A stretch of 64,000 bases of DNA from Chitinophagaceae bacterium (GCA_019638595.1 JAHBTJ010000023.1:48033-112032); one strand, 5' to 3'; positions 45,671 through 54,968 are shown, counted from the stretch's first letter. Notes: generated by a model not told the origin, from the sequence alone. Numbers and translations: made by a program.

Positions 45671-45709
45671 AAAGAAAGTACCGGATCAAAAGATCGCGGT
45701 ACCTTCTTT
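45671..45709. terminator. bidirectional terminator
   Basis: AAAGAAAGTACCGGATC pairs with GATCGCGGTACCTTCTTT around AAAA, with one bulge and one G-T pair, between convergent genes. Confidence 0.7.
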
Positions 45710-45726
45710 AAAACAACCGGAAAGCA

Positions 45727-46284
45727 TTAATGTACAGGCGTATGCACACCTTCGGCTATTTCTTCTATCACTTTTCCATTAAATGCTTCCAGGTCTTTGG
45801 GGCTCCGGCTGGTTACCAGGCCATTGTCAACTACTACCTCTTTATCTTCCCACAGTACGCCCGCATTTTTTAAATCGGTGCTGATAGCAGCAAAGGAAGT
45901 CATATTCCTGCCCTGCAACATTCCCGTTTCGATCAACAATTGCGGACCATGGCAAATAGCAGCTACCGGTTTACCTGCTTCAAGAAAGGACTTTGCAAAA
46001 ACAATACAGTCTTCATTGCGCCTCATAAGATCAGGATTTATAACGCCACCCGGAATAACCAATGCATCATACTCATCAGGGTCTGTTGTTTCTATGGGTT
46101 TGTCTACTTTCAGCTCAATGCTCCAATTACCATCTTTCCAGCCCTTTACCCTGCTTTTACGGGGTGAAACGATATGAACAGTGGCGCCGGCATTTTCCAA
46201 CGCCTGCCTGGGGCTTGTAAGCTCAGATTCCTCAAACCCGTTCTCGGTAAGAATAGCTACTTTTTTATTTACAAGATTTTTCAT
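45727..46284 (-). CDS. DJ-1/PfpI family type 1 glutamine amidotransferase-like protein
   Basis: The ATG at 46284 (MKNLVNKKVAILTENGFEES) gives 185 residues; the longer frame to 46362 overlaps the upstream gene and is unlikely. It has the PfpI motifs: E20 region in NGFEESEL, LVIPGGVINPD, and the nucleophile elbow AAICHGPQLLIE with Cys, then TSRSPKDLEAF. These proteins are protein/nucleotide deglycases or proteases of the YhbO/PH1704 group. It lies 49 nt after the alpha/beta hydrolase gene, probably in the same operon. Confidence 0.9.
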   Translation of the reverse strand: MKNLVNKKVAILTENGFEESELTSPRQALENAGATVHIVSPRKSRVKGWKDGNWSIELKVDKPIETTDPDEYDALVIPGGVINPDLMRRNEDCIVFAKSFLEAGKPVAAICHGPQLLIETGMLQGRNMTSFAAISTDLKNAGVLWEDKEVVVDNGLVTSRSPKDLEAFNGKVIEEIAEGVHTPVH

Positions 46285-46333
46285 GTTCCATCGTAATTTA
46301 ATTGATCGAGAATATTTGATCCGGTTATCTTTC

Positions 46334-47224
46334 TTAAAATGGCATTGACAGTATCTCATCATCTTCCGGAACAGGCTCTACCTGTTTTTTGCCTGCAAAA
46401 AAGTTTAACAAACCGGTATTCAAAAGATCGCGATGAGTATAGAACAATCCGTGGGGCGCTCCTGCATATACAACCAGCTCAGCATGAGGCAACATTTCAG
46501 CAGTACGTTTACTGCTTACTTCATGCGGAACAATTTTATCGCTGTCGCCATGTATAATCAATGCAGGCACTGTAATTTTTGTTACATCATTTCTGAAATC
46601 GGTACGCGAAAAGCTCCTGATGCACTCCACTGTTGAATGCTGCGTTGCATGCGAAGCTAACTGCGTGTAGTATTGAAGTAACGGTGTACTTACCGGTTTG
46701 TTAAGAAATCCTATGCCAAAAAACTTCTTTCCAAACTCATCAATAAAGCCGATCCTGTCTGCTTTTACTCCTTCTATCATTTCCTCAAACACTTTTGCAT
46801 CCACGCCATCGGGATTAGAATCATTTTTAAGCAGATACGGAATAATAGAACTTATCAGCGCTATCCTTCTAACCCGGTCTTCGCCGTATTTGCCAATATA
46901 CCGCACTACTTCTCCTCCTCCCATAGAAAACCCTGCCAGCACAGTATCGTGGAGATCAAGCTGTACCATCAATTGGTGAAGATCGTCCGCCAATGTATCA
47001 TAATCGTACCCTGTCCATGGTTTGCTGCTTTTTCCAAAGCCCCTCCTGTCGTATTTAATTACGCGGTATCCGCCATTTACAAGATCCTCTAGTTGATATT
47101 CCCACATTTCGCGGCTCAAAGGCCAGCCATGAATCAATACAACAGGCTGTCCTTTCCCATAATCTGAATAAGCGATGTTTATTTCTTCGCCTGTTTTGTT
47201 ATCATTGAATTGTATGAATTTCAT
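46334..47224 (-). CDS. alpha/beta hydrolase (non-haem chloroperoxidase-like)
   Basis: A 296-residue protein with VVLIHGWPLSREMWEYQLED (oxyanion HGW), YDRRGFGKSSKPW, the nucleophile elbow AGFSMGGGEVVRY, the acid in IIHGDSDKIVP, and the catalytic His in APHGLFYTH. This is the pattern of the chloroperoxidase/esterase group. The C-terminal tail after LLNFFAGKK is acidic. Substrate unknown. First gene of a probable two-gene unit with the PfpI-like gene. Confidence 0.9.
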   Translation of the reverse strand: MKFIQFNDNKTGEEINIAYSDYGKGQPVVLIHGWPLSREMWEYQLEDLVNGGYRVIKYDRRGFGKSSKPWTGYDYDTLADDLHQLMVQLDLHDTVLAGFSMGGGEVVRYIGKYGEDRVRRIALISSIIPYLLKNDSNPDGVDAKVFEEMIEGVKADRIGFIDEFGKKFFGIGFLNKPVSTPLLQYYTQLASHATQHSTVECIRSFSRTDFRNDVTKITVPALIIHGDSDKIVPHEVSSKRTAEMLPHAELVVYAGAPHGLFYTHRDLLNTGLLNFFAGKKQVEPVPEDDEILSMPF

Positions 47225-47320
47225 TACCTCAATTTTTCAGGTGACCAAATGCTGATTAACGAACACATTTAGTTACCACACAAACCATACCACTGCCGGA
47301 GTAAGTGGAAAAATGAAGCG

Positions 47321-47352
47321 CAGCAGAAAATACTGAGGATAATTTTCTACTG
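47321..47352 (-). terminator. weak hairpin after the membrane/CYTH-like gene
   Basis: CAGCAGAAAAT (47321-47331) pairs with ATTTTCTACTG (47342-47352) with one mismatch, about 80 nt past the stop at 47431 on the minus strand. Confidence 0.35.
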
Positions 47353-47430
47353 AAAACGAAGAATGATCGCTACAGATGGGATATGAACTGGATTGAATTG
47401 ATCTGCACTGCCTGTATTGCCGTACCAGCG

Positions 47431-48867
47431 TTAAAAGTATTTTTCCAAAAGCCGGTTATACGCAAAAGACTCCGCCTCCTCCAACTTTGTACTTCCGCAA
47501 ATTTCTTTTATAAGCGGATCATATAACTGAAGCGTGCGCTCTCCAAACCATTCCACAGCAAAACTAAAAAGTATTTTATTATCGCCTAAATCCAGTGTAG
47601 TATGTTCAACCTGGCAGCCGCTGGCAAGCCTTTCCGATGGAGGAAATAGCTGCAATCCGCCGTTCTTGCCGGAAGCTGCTTTTACAAGCATCCTGGTTTT
47701 GTGGATTTTTTTCCAGTTAAATCCCGATATACCGATCTCCTTTGTGGAGAACAGCTTTAAAATAAAAGAATTAACATCCGGCTGATGTTTAAACCCGGTC
47801 TTTTCCCAAATCTCCAATTCCCCGGTAATAGTAGCTGCCGGGCTATAACAATCCGGCAACCTTTTCAGCAGCTTTTTAATTTCTATTTTGCCGCTCCGCT
47901 GCTTAACCGACATTTCTTTGCCCACCGGTATAACAAGGTATTCATCCGTTCGTTGTTCTGTTATATTTCCACCCAATTGTGCTTCCTGGTGCCGGAACCA
48001 ATTCAATATGCCGGCAAACTTTGCTGCATCGTCCGTAAACCATCTTACCTCATAACTAAAGCTAAGCTCGTCGGCAACTTCAGCAAGATCAAGCTTATTT
48101 AATAAAAAAACAGATTGCAGCGACTTTGATAACCGCCTGAAAAAAACTCCGGCCTGATAAAATGTGATTGCTAGCCTGCTCCGCTCATAGGGAGCTTTCT
48201 TTTCAACATCGGCATTGTATCGCGAAATGTCTGCCAGCACTTTACTATCGGGTGAGGACGGGAAAGAAGCTTTGGAGGATACAATAACAGCATGATAAGC
48301 AGTTTCAATTGATTTTTGCCGTTGTGTAATATAACGGATAAGTGAAAACAGCGAAAGCATTGGCAAGGTGATCGCTATTATCCAAAAATCAAGACTAGTC
48401 TTTAACAGCAGAAAAAAGGAGAGGAAAAATACAACAGAGAGACTCCTGAAAAATTTAGATTCAGCGAAATATCTTTCTACACTGCCGTACAAAGCAGGCT
48501 GATTTTTTAAAAGCCAGGCACAACTCCATTTAAAAGCATTGATCACTTTCCTGGAAGATATCCCCGTTATCTCTTCTTTCTTTTTTATTATATACGCAGT
48601 AAGGCTCTTATCTTTCCAGAAAACAGGATGTACCTTTTCGTATACTATATCATCCAGCATTGACGCGAACATGTATATGATATGTCCTGCCACGTAAGAT
48701 GTACCAAGATACACCGCGGCCTTAACCCAATCAGTCTTCAGGGGACCAAAAAAATGACAGAAAAGAACTTTTATAGACTCTATATTCAACAAAGTCGCTA
48801 CCAGGAAAGCTCCCGGCATCAGGATCGTCATGATATCAAGAAAATAGGCTTTAAAATTTTCTTTCAT
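47431..48867 (-). CDS. membrane protein with C-terminal soluble, possibly CYTH-like domain
   Basis: A 478-residue protein of no named family that I can fix. Four transmembrane helices (about 10-30, 48-70, 138-156, 158-178) precede a soluble region. Residues about 265-475 contain LSFSYEVRWFTDDAAKFAGI, then KEMSVKQRSGKIEIKKLLKR, ATITGELEIWEKTGF and FNWKKIHKTRMLVKA. Alternating charged strands with 'K-R-GKIEIK' and 'E-WEK' recall the CYTH/triphosphate-tunnel fold seen in uncharacterised proteins, but key glutamate pairs are not clear. It lies 28 nt downstream of the protease-hydrolase gene and is likely its partner. Confidence 0.7.
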   Translation of the reverse strand: MKENFKAYFLDIMTILMPGAFLVATLLNIESIKVLFCHFFGPLKTDWVKAAVYLGTSYVAGHIIYMFASMLDDIVYEKVHPVFWKDKSLTAYIIKKKEEITGISSRKVINAFKWSCAWLLKNQPALYGSVERYFAESKFFRSLSVVFFLSFFLLLKTSLDFWIIAITLPMLSLFSLIRYITQRQKSIETAYHAVIVSSKASFPSSPDSKVLADISRYNADVEKKAPYERSRLAITFYQAGVFFRRLSKSLQSVFLLNKLDLAEVADELSFSYEVRWFTDDAAKFAGILNWFRHQEAQLGGNITEQRTDEYLVIPVGKEMSVKQRSGKIEIKKLLKRLPDCYSPAATITGELEIWEKTGFKHQPDVNSFILKLFSTKEIGISGFNWKKIHKTRMLVKAASGKNGGLQLFPPSERLASGCQVEHTTLDLGDNKILFSFAVEWFGERTLQLYDPLIKEICGSTKLEEAESFAYNRLLEKYF

Positions 48868-48895
48868 TGTTTGTGTTTTGTGATTATCCCTTTTA

Positions 48896-51169
48896 TTAAA
48901 CTTTGATGGTTCCTGTTGTGTTCAAAAAATCCCTCCTGTCCTTTAACGATGAAGCGGAACGGTTAAAGTCGAAGCTTGAATGAGCGCTGCCGGTATCCAG
49001 TATCCGGCTCAGCGCAGCGTTTACCGTTGCCTGGTCATCGTCGAATTCTCCATGCGTTGTACAGGTAGAATGATCCGGTGATCCTTCCTTTGCAGAATTG
49101 GGAGCCAGTATAAGATCGGCTTTCCCCGATTTAAAAAGCGCGTCCAGCTCCTTATCGCCTTTAATGAACTTATCCATACCAAGCAGCGGAATGCCATCCC
49201 GGAACACCGGTATCCGCTCTTTCTTTTCAAAAGCGTTTGACACCAGGTATAAAAGTGATTTATTGTAGATACGGGCACAGTTGTCATCCCGTTCGGCTTC
49301 ATCTGTTAAGTTAAACACAGCAAAACGGTCAATTTTTTTGTTGTTTATACCAGGCAGGTAAGTTTCATTAAACAATTCTATTGTGCAGGCAGGAGCCCAT
49401 AGCGTGCACGATGCCACAGATCCGCCCAACCCGCCTGAAGCCTTTTTTGTACCCGTAAGATATTGTACAAGGTGAGCAAGCAGGATACTGCCTGCGCTAT
49501 GCCCGATCAGGTGAATTTCAAAATTGTCTTTATATTTTTTTGCAAGCTTTATTACGTGATCCAAAGCCAGCCGTACTCCACCTTTTGCTGCCTCGGTAGC
49601 GAGGCGGGCGTTCTCCTTCATCTCATCCCATTGCAATTTTCCTGTAAGCGCGCGTGCCAGCGGCTCCAGCGCGTCATCAAGCCTGTCGAGCATAAAATCT
49701 TTCGCGGCATCAAGAAAGCCTTCGGGCTTGCGACGCTGTATTGCATCTCTTAAAATATTGGTAATGGTTGTCCATGCGTCGGTATGCCAGATAAATGAAA
49801 CAGGATATACTTCCGCCTCCAGCAGGTTTACACGATAATCTGCCAGCCTTTGTACCGCGTTACTTTCCGACACCAATCCGCCATGAGCGTACAGCAGCAA
49901 CCTCTTTTTCTTCCAGCTTTTTGTGATAGCCGGGAAATCTTCTTCGAAAAGTGAGCGTACCTCCTCGGCCGAAGTACCATATTCACCACCGGCGTTCAAT
50001 AACCCGTTATTGCCGATACTTACAATATGCGGACGAAGCTGGGAAAACGAATACGCATTTGATTTTTTAGCCGCAGAGGAATGCGTAATGGCAATGGATT
50101 CGTCGCGTGCAAGGCTGATAGGCGCCCCTAAACGCGCTACCCATACGTCTGTAGCGTTCTTCAACCAGTCGTCGTACGATATCAATGCAAATCCTTCTTT
50201 TCCCCAACTTGCTCCCCACGAGTTTTGTATCCAAAAGCCCTTGCTGTTATACGCTACTATCGCAAATGCGTGGCCGCCGCTTACTTCTTCCCTGAAAGGA
50301 ATAATGCCATCTTCTCCCACTTCATCCCATCCCGCATGCGTTACCGCTGTGGCATATAAAACACCTACTTCGGCCATAGCGCTGTGCATAGCGATAAGAT
50401 CTTTATGATTTACACGATAATAAGCTCCCAGAGGGCGAAAGATCGCGTCTTTAATGCGATCTTCCGTAAGGGCGCTTTTACGCGATCGTGCCGGCCATGT
50501 ATCTTCTGCGCATACTCCATGCTTATGCCAGCCCTTCATAGCTCCACGCGCGCTGGATCCGCTGTAATTTTCTCCCCGCCATTCATCATACCGTTTGGCC
50601 AACTGGTACAACATTTTCGGACTTACAGCACGCTCATCCGGATAACGCTTTCTGCAACGCAGCAGGTAGTTGGCTACAGTCGCTAATCCATAACCTGTAC
50701 ATGCTCCTTCCTTTCCCTGGTCGAGAATAGGTACCTTCACTTTTTTGTATTCTTCCAGGTCAATAGCTACCGGCACTTCGAATAAGGTGGATTGATACAT
50801 TTTATCCCGGAAGTCCAGGGCGTCGGGACGAACATCCAATGTGCGGGGAGTTTTCTTTTTTGCTGTATGTTTTGCATTTTTGGATGCTGTCGCAATGGCT
50901 GCCGGATGAAAATTACGAAGATGAAAATCAGCCGCTCTTTCAGAATCAAAGCATACATGCTCTATTCTTGTGCCATCGTTAAGCAGTTCCATACAACACC
51001 ATGTAAAAGGATCTTTTTGCTCTACTGTAAAAACGCCTTCAGCCTGGCGGCGCCCCTTTGCCGGCACCACTTTTGCCGATGATTTACGTTTGGCTGCAGG
51101 CGAAGCTTTGGATCGTTTTGGGGGAGCAGTCGCTTTTTTTACTACCTGCTTTTTTGTTTTGCCGGCCAT
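48896..51169 (-). CDS. papain-like peptidase fused to a serine alpha/beta hydrolase
   Basis: This 757-residue protein has no signal peptide. The N-terminus (1-45) is Lys/Ala/Pro-rich and histone-H1-like. Residues about 115-350 form a C1 peptidase: Q151-G-K-E-G-A-C157, H300 in SGGHAFAIVAY, N316 in IQNSWGASWGKEGFALI. Residues about 420-690 form an alpha/beta hydrolase: YAHGGL (oxyanion), nucleophile S558 in LIGHSAGSILL, and candidate acid/base residues in the C-terminal part (D-E-A-E-R-D-D; DHSTCTTHGEFDDD). Both active sites look intact. The fusion suggests a cytoplasmic dual hydrolase. It is in a tight minus-strand cluster with a membrane protein, a lipoprotein and a barrel-like protein. Confidence 0.85.
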   Translation of the reverse strand: MAGKTKKQVVKKATAPPKRSKASPAAKRKSSAKVVPAKGRRQAEGVFTVEQKDPFTWCCMELLNDGTRIEHVCFDSERAADFHLRNFHPAAIATASKNAKHTAKKKTPRTLDVRPDALDFRDKMYQSTLFEVPVAIDLEEYKKVKVPILDQGKEGACTGYGLATVANYLLRCRKRYPDERAVSPKMLYQLAKRYDEWRGENYSGSSARGAMKGWHKHGVCAEDTWPARSRKSALTEDRIKDAIFRPLGAYYRVNHKDLIAMHSAMAEVGVLYATAVTHAGWDEVGEDGIIPFREEVSGGHAFAIVAYNSKGFWIQNSWGASWGKEGFALISYDDWLKNATDVWVARLGAPISLARDESIAITHSSAAKKSNAYSFSQLRPHIVSIGNNGLLNAGGEYGTSAEEVRSLFEEDFPAITKSWKKKRLLLYAHGGLVSESNAVQRLADYRVNLLEAEVYPVSFIWHTDAWTTITNILRDAIQRRKPEGFLDAAKDFMLDRLDDALEPLARALTGKLQWDEMKENARLATEAAKGGVRLALDHVIKLAKKYKDNFEIHLIGHSAGSILLAHLVQYLTGTKKASGGLGGSVASCTLWAPACTIELFNETYLPGINNKKIDRFAVFNLTDEAERDDNCARIYNKSLLYLVSNAFEKKERIPVFRDGIPLLGMDKFIKGDKELDALFKSGKADLILAPNSAKEGSPDHSTCTTHGEFDDDQATVNAALSRILDTGSAHSSFDFNRSASSLKDRRDFLNTTGTIKV

Positions 51170-51190
51170 ACAAACAGTTTTTATTTATTA

Positions 51191-51895
51191 TCATTTTACT
51201 AATGAAAACCTCAACGCATCGGGATCGTTGAAGATAGTTCCAACATCGTATATAAGAGGTTTATCCATACCCGACACTTTATTTTTTCCTCTTTGTATTA
51301 TTTGAGAAAACCTGAGCTGAAGCGTATGGCTGTTACCCTGTACATACTCATACACCCAATACATTGGGGGAACAGATGCTTCTTCCTTCAATCGTATACG
51401 GTCTGATCCTTTCTCTTTTTTGATGGTATATTCTTTTTGGGTTACAAACTTTCTTGTATCATTCTCTCCTTTGCCTACGAAGCCAATATAAAGGGGACCT
51501 AAACCAACGCATTTAATATAACGCCCTTCAGTTGCAAACGTTGCGGCCAGGAATATTCCGTAACGCTGTTCGTTTACAGACGAAAGCTCGCTGAAATACA
51601 GTTCGTTATAGCCACGCTTAATATAAAGGTCTACCGTTTTTTTACCGGAAAGCTCATTTACGAGCGAATACTCTCCAATAGTATTTGTTTCTACCAGCTT
51701 TTCCGAAATACGCGCGCTGAACATTTTATAATCCACTATGCTATCTTTTCCTCCTCCCAGATGGAGGGCTATTTGTTTCATAAAGCTGCTGTCAATAACA
51801 TCTTTATATCCCTGCAGGTATTGAGGCGCTTTGCAACCCGCAGCAGAAGCAGCTCCCACGTAAATGATCAAAGCAAACAGTTTAAAACGATACAT
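51191..51895 (-). CDS. uncharacterised lipoprotein in the protease-hydrolase cluster
   Basis: The ATG at 51895 gives 234 residues with a lipoprotein signal (MYRFKLFALIIYVGAASAAGC). The longer frame to 51976 lies inside the upstream gene. The mature part is beta-rich: KKTVDLYIKRGYNELYFSEL, FATEGRYIKCVGLGPLYIGF, PPMYWVYEYVQGNSHTLQLR. No family recognised. The start overlaps the end of the upstream gene by 14 nt, and the next gene begins 21 nt after the stop, so all are probably one operon. Confidence 0.75.
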   Translation of the reverse strand: MYRFKLFALIIYVGAASAAGCKAPQYLQGYKDVIDSSFMKQIALHLGGGKDSIVDYKMFSARISEKLVETNTIGEYSLVNELSGKKTVDLYIKRGYNELYFSELSSVNEQRYGIFLAATFATEGRYIKCVGLGPLYIGFVGKGENDTRKFVTQKEYTIKKEKGSDRIRLKEEASVPPMYWVYEYVQGNSHTLQLRFSQIIQRGKNKVSGMDKPLIYDVGTIFNDPDALRFSLVK

Positions 51896-52817
51896 GTTGA
51901 AATTGATTATAGTTGCCGCCGAAAAATAACCTGTTATCGTCGTTATTAGGATGCAGGGGATAATGCCCCAGCACATGAATGATTTCCTGTACCCCCCAAT
52001 ACCGGCCTCCTTTCGACTTTAAAGAACCCATTATGCCAACAGTACATCCAAAACGCTGATCAAAATTTACCTTCAGGCTATAAGCCGAAGTATTAAAGTT
52101 GTAGGCTTTTTTCCTTACAGGGGCGTCGTACAAAGGAACATTCATGCCCAATAAACCCGTGAGTTCATATAATAACGGTATATAGCCGGTAAACTGGTCA
52201 AAGTTCAGTTCGGCTATATTATAGTTTTTCTTACTGTGCAGCATAACCGAACCGCCACCTGTCCAGTACCGGTCAAAACCATCACCCAGTCCCAGTACAT
52301 CAAATGGAGGGCCGTCATTATAATAGAGGATTGAAACATTTCCAATAGTAGCATTCACGGCGCCGGTTACCTGGTTACGCCGATGACTGTTAAGTATAAA
52401 ATTGGTGCTCAACAGCAAAGAGCCCTGCCTGTTGGAAAAAATATTATAGTAGTCGCCATTGTGCATGGAACGGGTAAATTTCATATAGTCAACACGACGC
52501 CCCCATTCAAAACCCAGTGAAAAGCTGTTCGTAAAATCTATCTGCCAATCGCCTACCAGGGGATTAAGGTTGGCCCCGATCGTTTTAGTGTATATGGATA
52601 CCGCGGGTCCATAGCTTAGTATAAAATCACCCCGGTTGGCAGCCGCGGTAAATGCTCCAAAAATCCGGAACCCCGGAAAATTCTGCGCTTTGCCACGAAC
52701 AAAGAATAAATTACATCCAAAGTTTACCTGCCCGCTGTAGCGCCATTTTTCCTGCGCCGGACAAGCTTCCATGAACATAACTCCTGCTGCTATAATAAGG
52801 ATGATCTTATGCATCAT
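51882..52817 (-). CDS. secreted barrel-like protein, first gene of the protease-hydrolase cluster
   Basis: A 311-residue protein with a signal peptide (MMHKIILIIAAGVMFMEACPAQ). Strand-rich sequence with many Asn/Gly/Tyr turns (GFEWGRRVDYMKFTRSMHNG, STNFILNSHRRNQVTGAVNA) ends in Phe (NQFQHVSF), as in outer-membrane barrels. The C-terminal section GVQEIIHVLGHYPLHPNNDD resembles proteins annotated as 'polymorphic toxin type 23' in Bacteroidota, but I cannot confirm that. It starts the four-gene minus-strand cluster. Confidence 0.7.
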   Translation of the reverse strand: MMHKIILIIAAGVMFMEACPAQEKWRYSGQVNFGCNLFFVRGKAQNFPGFRIFGAFTAAANRGDFILSYGPAVSIYTKTIGANLNPLVGDWQIDFTNSFSLGFEWGRRVDYMKFTRSMHNGDYYNIFSNRQGSLLLSTNFILNSHRRNQVTGAVNATIGNVSILYYNDGPPFDVLGLGDGFDRYWTGGGSVMLHSKKNYNIAELNFDQFTGYIPLLYELTGLLGMNVPLYDAPVRKKAYNFNTSAYSLKVNFDQRFGCTVGIMGSLKSKGGRYWGVQEIIHVLGHYPLHPNNDDNRLFFGGNYNQFQHVSF

Positions 52818-53095
52818 GTGCCGTAAAAAGTATTTACCCCTTTTTTAAAGTATTGCAATTAAGTACGGGTTAAAAACATCAGCAACACTATGATCAGGCT
52901 ATAGCGCTTAATGTTACCTGCATCAACACACAGGCTTATCGAAAATATTGGTATTAAAAAGTTTGAGTGTTATTCTTTGAAGGAAGTATTGCCAAAGGAT
53001 TGGATATGACGCTGCTATAAAAATAAATGTATTTTGTTGCGTTTGCAAATTTATTCATATTCATATCTAATTATTATTTTGCCACAAATTAGCGC

Positions 53096-53761
53096 ATGAA
53101 AAAATTTGCTGTAATTGTTGCCGGGGGCAGCGGTACCCGGATGGGAAGCAGGGTACCTAAACAATTTCTTTTATTGAACGGGCAACCGGTACTGCTACAT
53201 ACGGTAGAAGCTTTCCTGTCGGCTTATCCCGACATGGAAGTGATCCTGGTACTTCCTCCGGCTTATATAGAGGAAGGTACTGAAATAGTTCGCCAAAGCA
53301 GTGACCCCGGAAGGGTGCTGGTCACTGCAGGGGGTGAAACCAGGTTTCATTCCGTGAAAAAAGGGTTGTCGTTAACCACACATCCCTCCATTATTTTTGT
53401 GCATGATGGTGTAAGGTGTCTTGTTACACAAAAGCTGATCCGTTCCTGTTATGACCAGGCTGTTGAAAAAGGAAGCGCTATTCCCTGCATAGCCGTTCCC
53501 GATAGTATAAGAATTATAAATGACGAGGGGCATAAACCCATTGACAGGGAAAAGCTGCGGGCTATACAAACACCGCAAACCTTTCAAAGTGAAATCCTGC
53601 TAAAATCATTTGAATTGCCTTACAATGAAAGCTTTACCGACGAAGCCACGGTGGCGGAAGCCGCAGGCTATGAAGTTTTTTTAGCCACAGGCGAAAAAGA
53701 GAATATCAAGATAACCGTGCCTTCGGACCTGATCATTGCTGAACAATTGCTTCAAAAATAA
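53096..53761 (+). CDS. ispD: 2-C-methyl-D-erythritol 4-phosphate cytidylyltransferase
   Basis: A 221-residue full-length IspD: VAGGSGTRMGSRVPKQFL (nucleotide-binding loop), VLVTAGGETRFHSVKKGL, VHDGVRCLVT, and TPQTFQSEILLKSF, then FTDEATVAEAAGY. It makes CDP-ME from MEP and CTP in the non-mevalonate isoprenoid pathway. No other MEP-pathway genes are nearby. The ATG follows TTAGCGC directly and a T-rich TATTTTG lies about 20 nt upstream. Confidence 0.95.
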   Translation: MKKFAVIVAGGSGTRMGSRVPKQFLLLNGQPVLLHTVEAFLSAYPDMEVILVLPPAYIEEGTEIVRQSSDPGRVLVTAGGETRFHSVKKGLSLTTHPSIIFVHDGVRCLVTQKLIRSCYDQAVEKGSAIPCIAVPDSIRIINDEGHKPIDREKLRAIQTPQTFQSEILLKSFELPYNESFTDEATVAEAAGYEVFLATGEKENIKITVPSDLIIAEQLLQK

Positions 53762-53776
53762 TGCATAGCTTCAACG

Positions 53777-54064
53777 ATGGCAGGCAGATTACAAAAGGCG
53801 GTAGATAAAATTAGTTTTTGCTATAGGCATACTGCTGATATAGGCTCTTTCCTGAAATTACTGGTCAATACCAAAAAGCGAAAAAGAAAAGCTTTATCGA
53901 AAGGCGGTAATGAAAAACCGGTTCAATATCACTTTATCTTGAATAGTCTGCCAAGAAATATTTATTTAAGAACATACAATGGCGATATTTCTATTCACAA
54001 CAATAGCAATGGAAGTAGTTCTTTATTATTAGGCGTTAAGCCTTTTCCGAATCCTACTTTTTAA
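53777..54064 (+). pseudogene. N-terminal fragment of an FkbM-type methyltransferase gene
   Basis: A 95-residue open frame begins 15 nt after ispD. It reads FCYRHTADIGSFLKLLVNTK and later ILNSLPRNIYLRTYNGDISI, which match the region just before the SAM-binding core of FkbM methyltransferases. The core itself is absent: the frame continues into unrelated sequence (SNGSSSLLLGVKPFP) and ends within the next, convergent gene. A deletion remnant is the simplest reading; a short expressed peptide is possible. Confidence 0.4.
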
Positions 54065-54968
54065 ACAACCTTAAAGGAAACGGTAAATTGTTTTGCTGAA
54101 TATGCAGGTATGTTATTGATACAGCGCCAAATTGGCTGTTGAAAAAAGCAATCCCTTCATTATCCGAGCCTTCAAACCTGAAAGTTTTACCTGTATTGCA
54201 ATTGTCCCTGATAGCAGCGTCTGTTAAAAAATAAAAGCTACCTGACGTCTTTCCTTCCGGGGTGCTGCCTCCCAGTAATGAATAAACGAAGTTGCCGTCG
54301 TGCAATACTATATAAAAAGAAACTATCTCCCCTTCCGGAGATTGTGCGGTATAGGTAGTTATCATATTCCTATCAACTGCATGCTTACAGCAATTTGCCA
54401 AAGCCGTATAATCGTGTGAGCTGTTGCGATGAGCATGCCGGTATTGCTGTTTATACAGGTCAATTATCGTTGAGGCGTCCATGTCTTTTACCACAACCAG
54501 TTCATGCTGTTTCGCTTTGTTTAGTTTTCTCCCGGCAAGGCGGCTGTAGCGCTCTCTTACAATACTGTACGGCTTATTAAGATCCAGCACTTGATTTTTT
54601 CTTTGCCGGGTAATAATGTCATCAGCCGGCAGCTCATTTCGCTCATTCATATCAATATCCCAATACTTATATATGGGCGGAATAGTCTTTAAAAAATCGT
54701 AAACTGATACGTTAATATTTTTTTTATAAAAAACGCCCAGCGCCGCAGTACAAAATGGCTGGTACAAATAATATATCCCGTACTTTTTTCTCCACGTTAA
54801 TGGCATTACAGCCTCATAGTTGTTTAAAATAAGTGCATGCCAGCCGGGAGAAATATCATCTAACCACCATGAGTAACCGTAGATCAGGCGATTCTCTGAG
54901 TTCTTTATACACATATCCCACTTCTTTTTATCAATCTCCTCATGTTGTATATAACGGATATGGTGCAT
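54054..54968 (-). CDS. FemAB/GNAT-like acyltransferase
   Basis: A 304-residue protein starting MHHIRYIQHEEIDKKKWDMC. It has a FemAB-like layout: YGYSWWLDDISPGWHALILN, LTWRKKYGIYYLYQPFCTAA, a basic mid region (RERYSRLAGRKLNKAKQHEL), and the GNAT core SFYIVLHDGNFVYSLLGGST followed by FRFEGSDNEGIAFFNSQFGA. Related proteins transfer acyl or aminoacyl groups in cell-wall or polysaccharide synthesis. It starts 9 nt after the stop of the large upstream gene on the same strand, so probably in an operon with it. Confidence 0.82.
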   Translation of the reverse strand: MHHIRYIQHEEIDKKKWDMCIKNSENRLIYGYSWWLDDISPGWHALILNNYEAVMPLTWRKKYGIYYLYQPFCTAALGVFYKKNINVSVYDFLKTIPPIYKYWDIDMNERNELPADDIITRQRKNQVLDLNKPYSIVRERYSRLAGRKLNKAKQHELVVVKDMDASTIIDLYKQQYRHAHRNSSHDYTALANCCKHAVDRNMITTYTAQSPEGEIVSFYIVLHDGNFVYSLLGGSTPEGKTSGSFYFLTDAAIRDNCNTGKTFRFEGSDNEGIAFFNSQFGAVSITYLHIQQNNLPFPLRLFKK

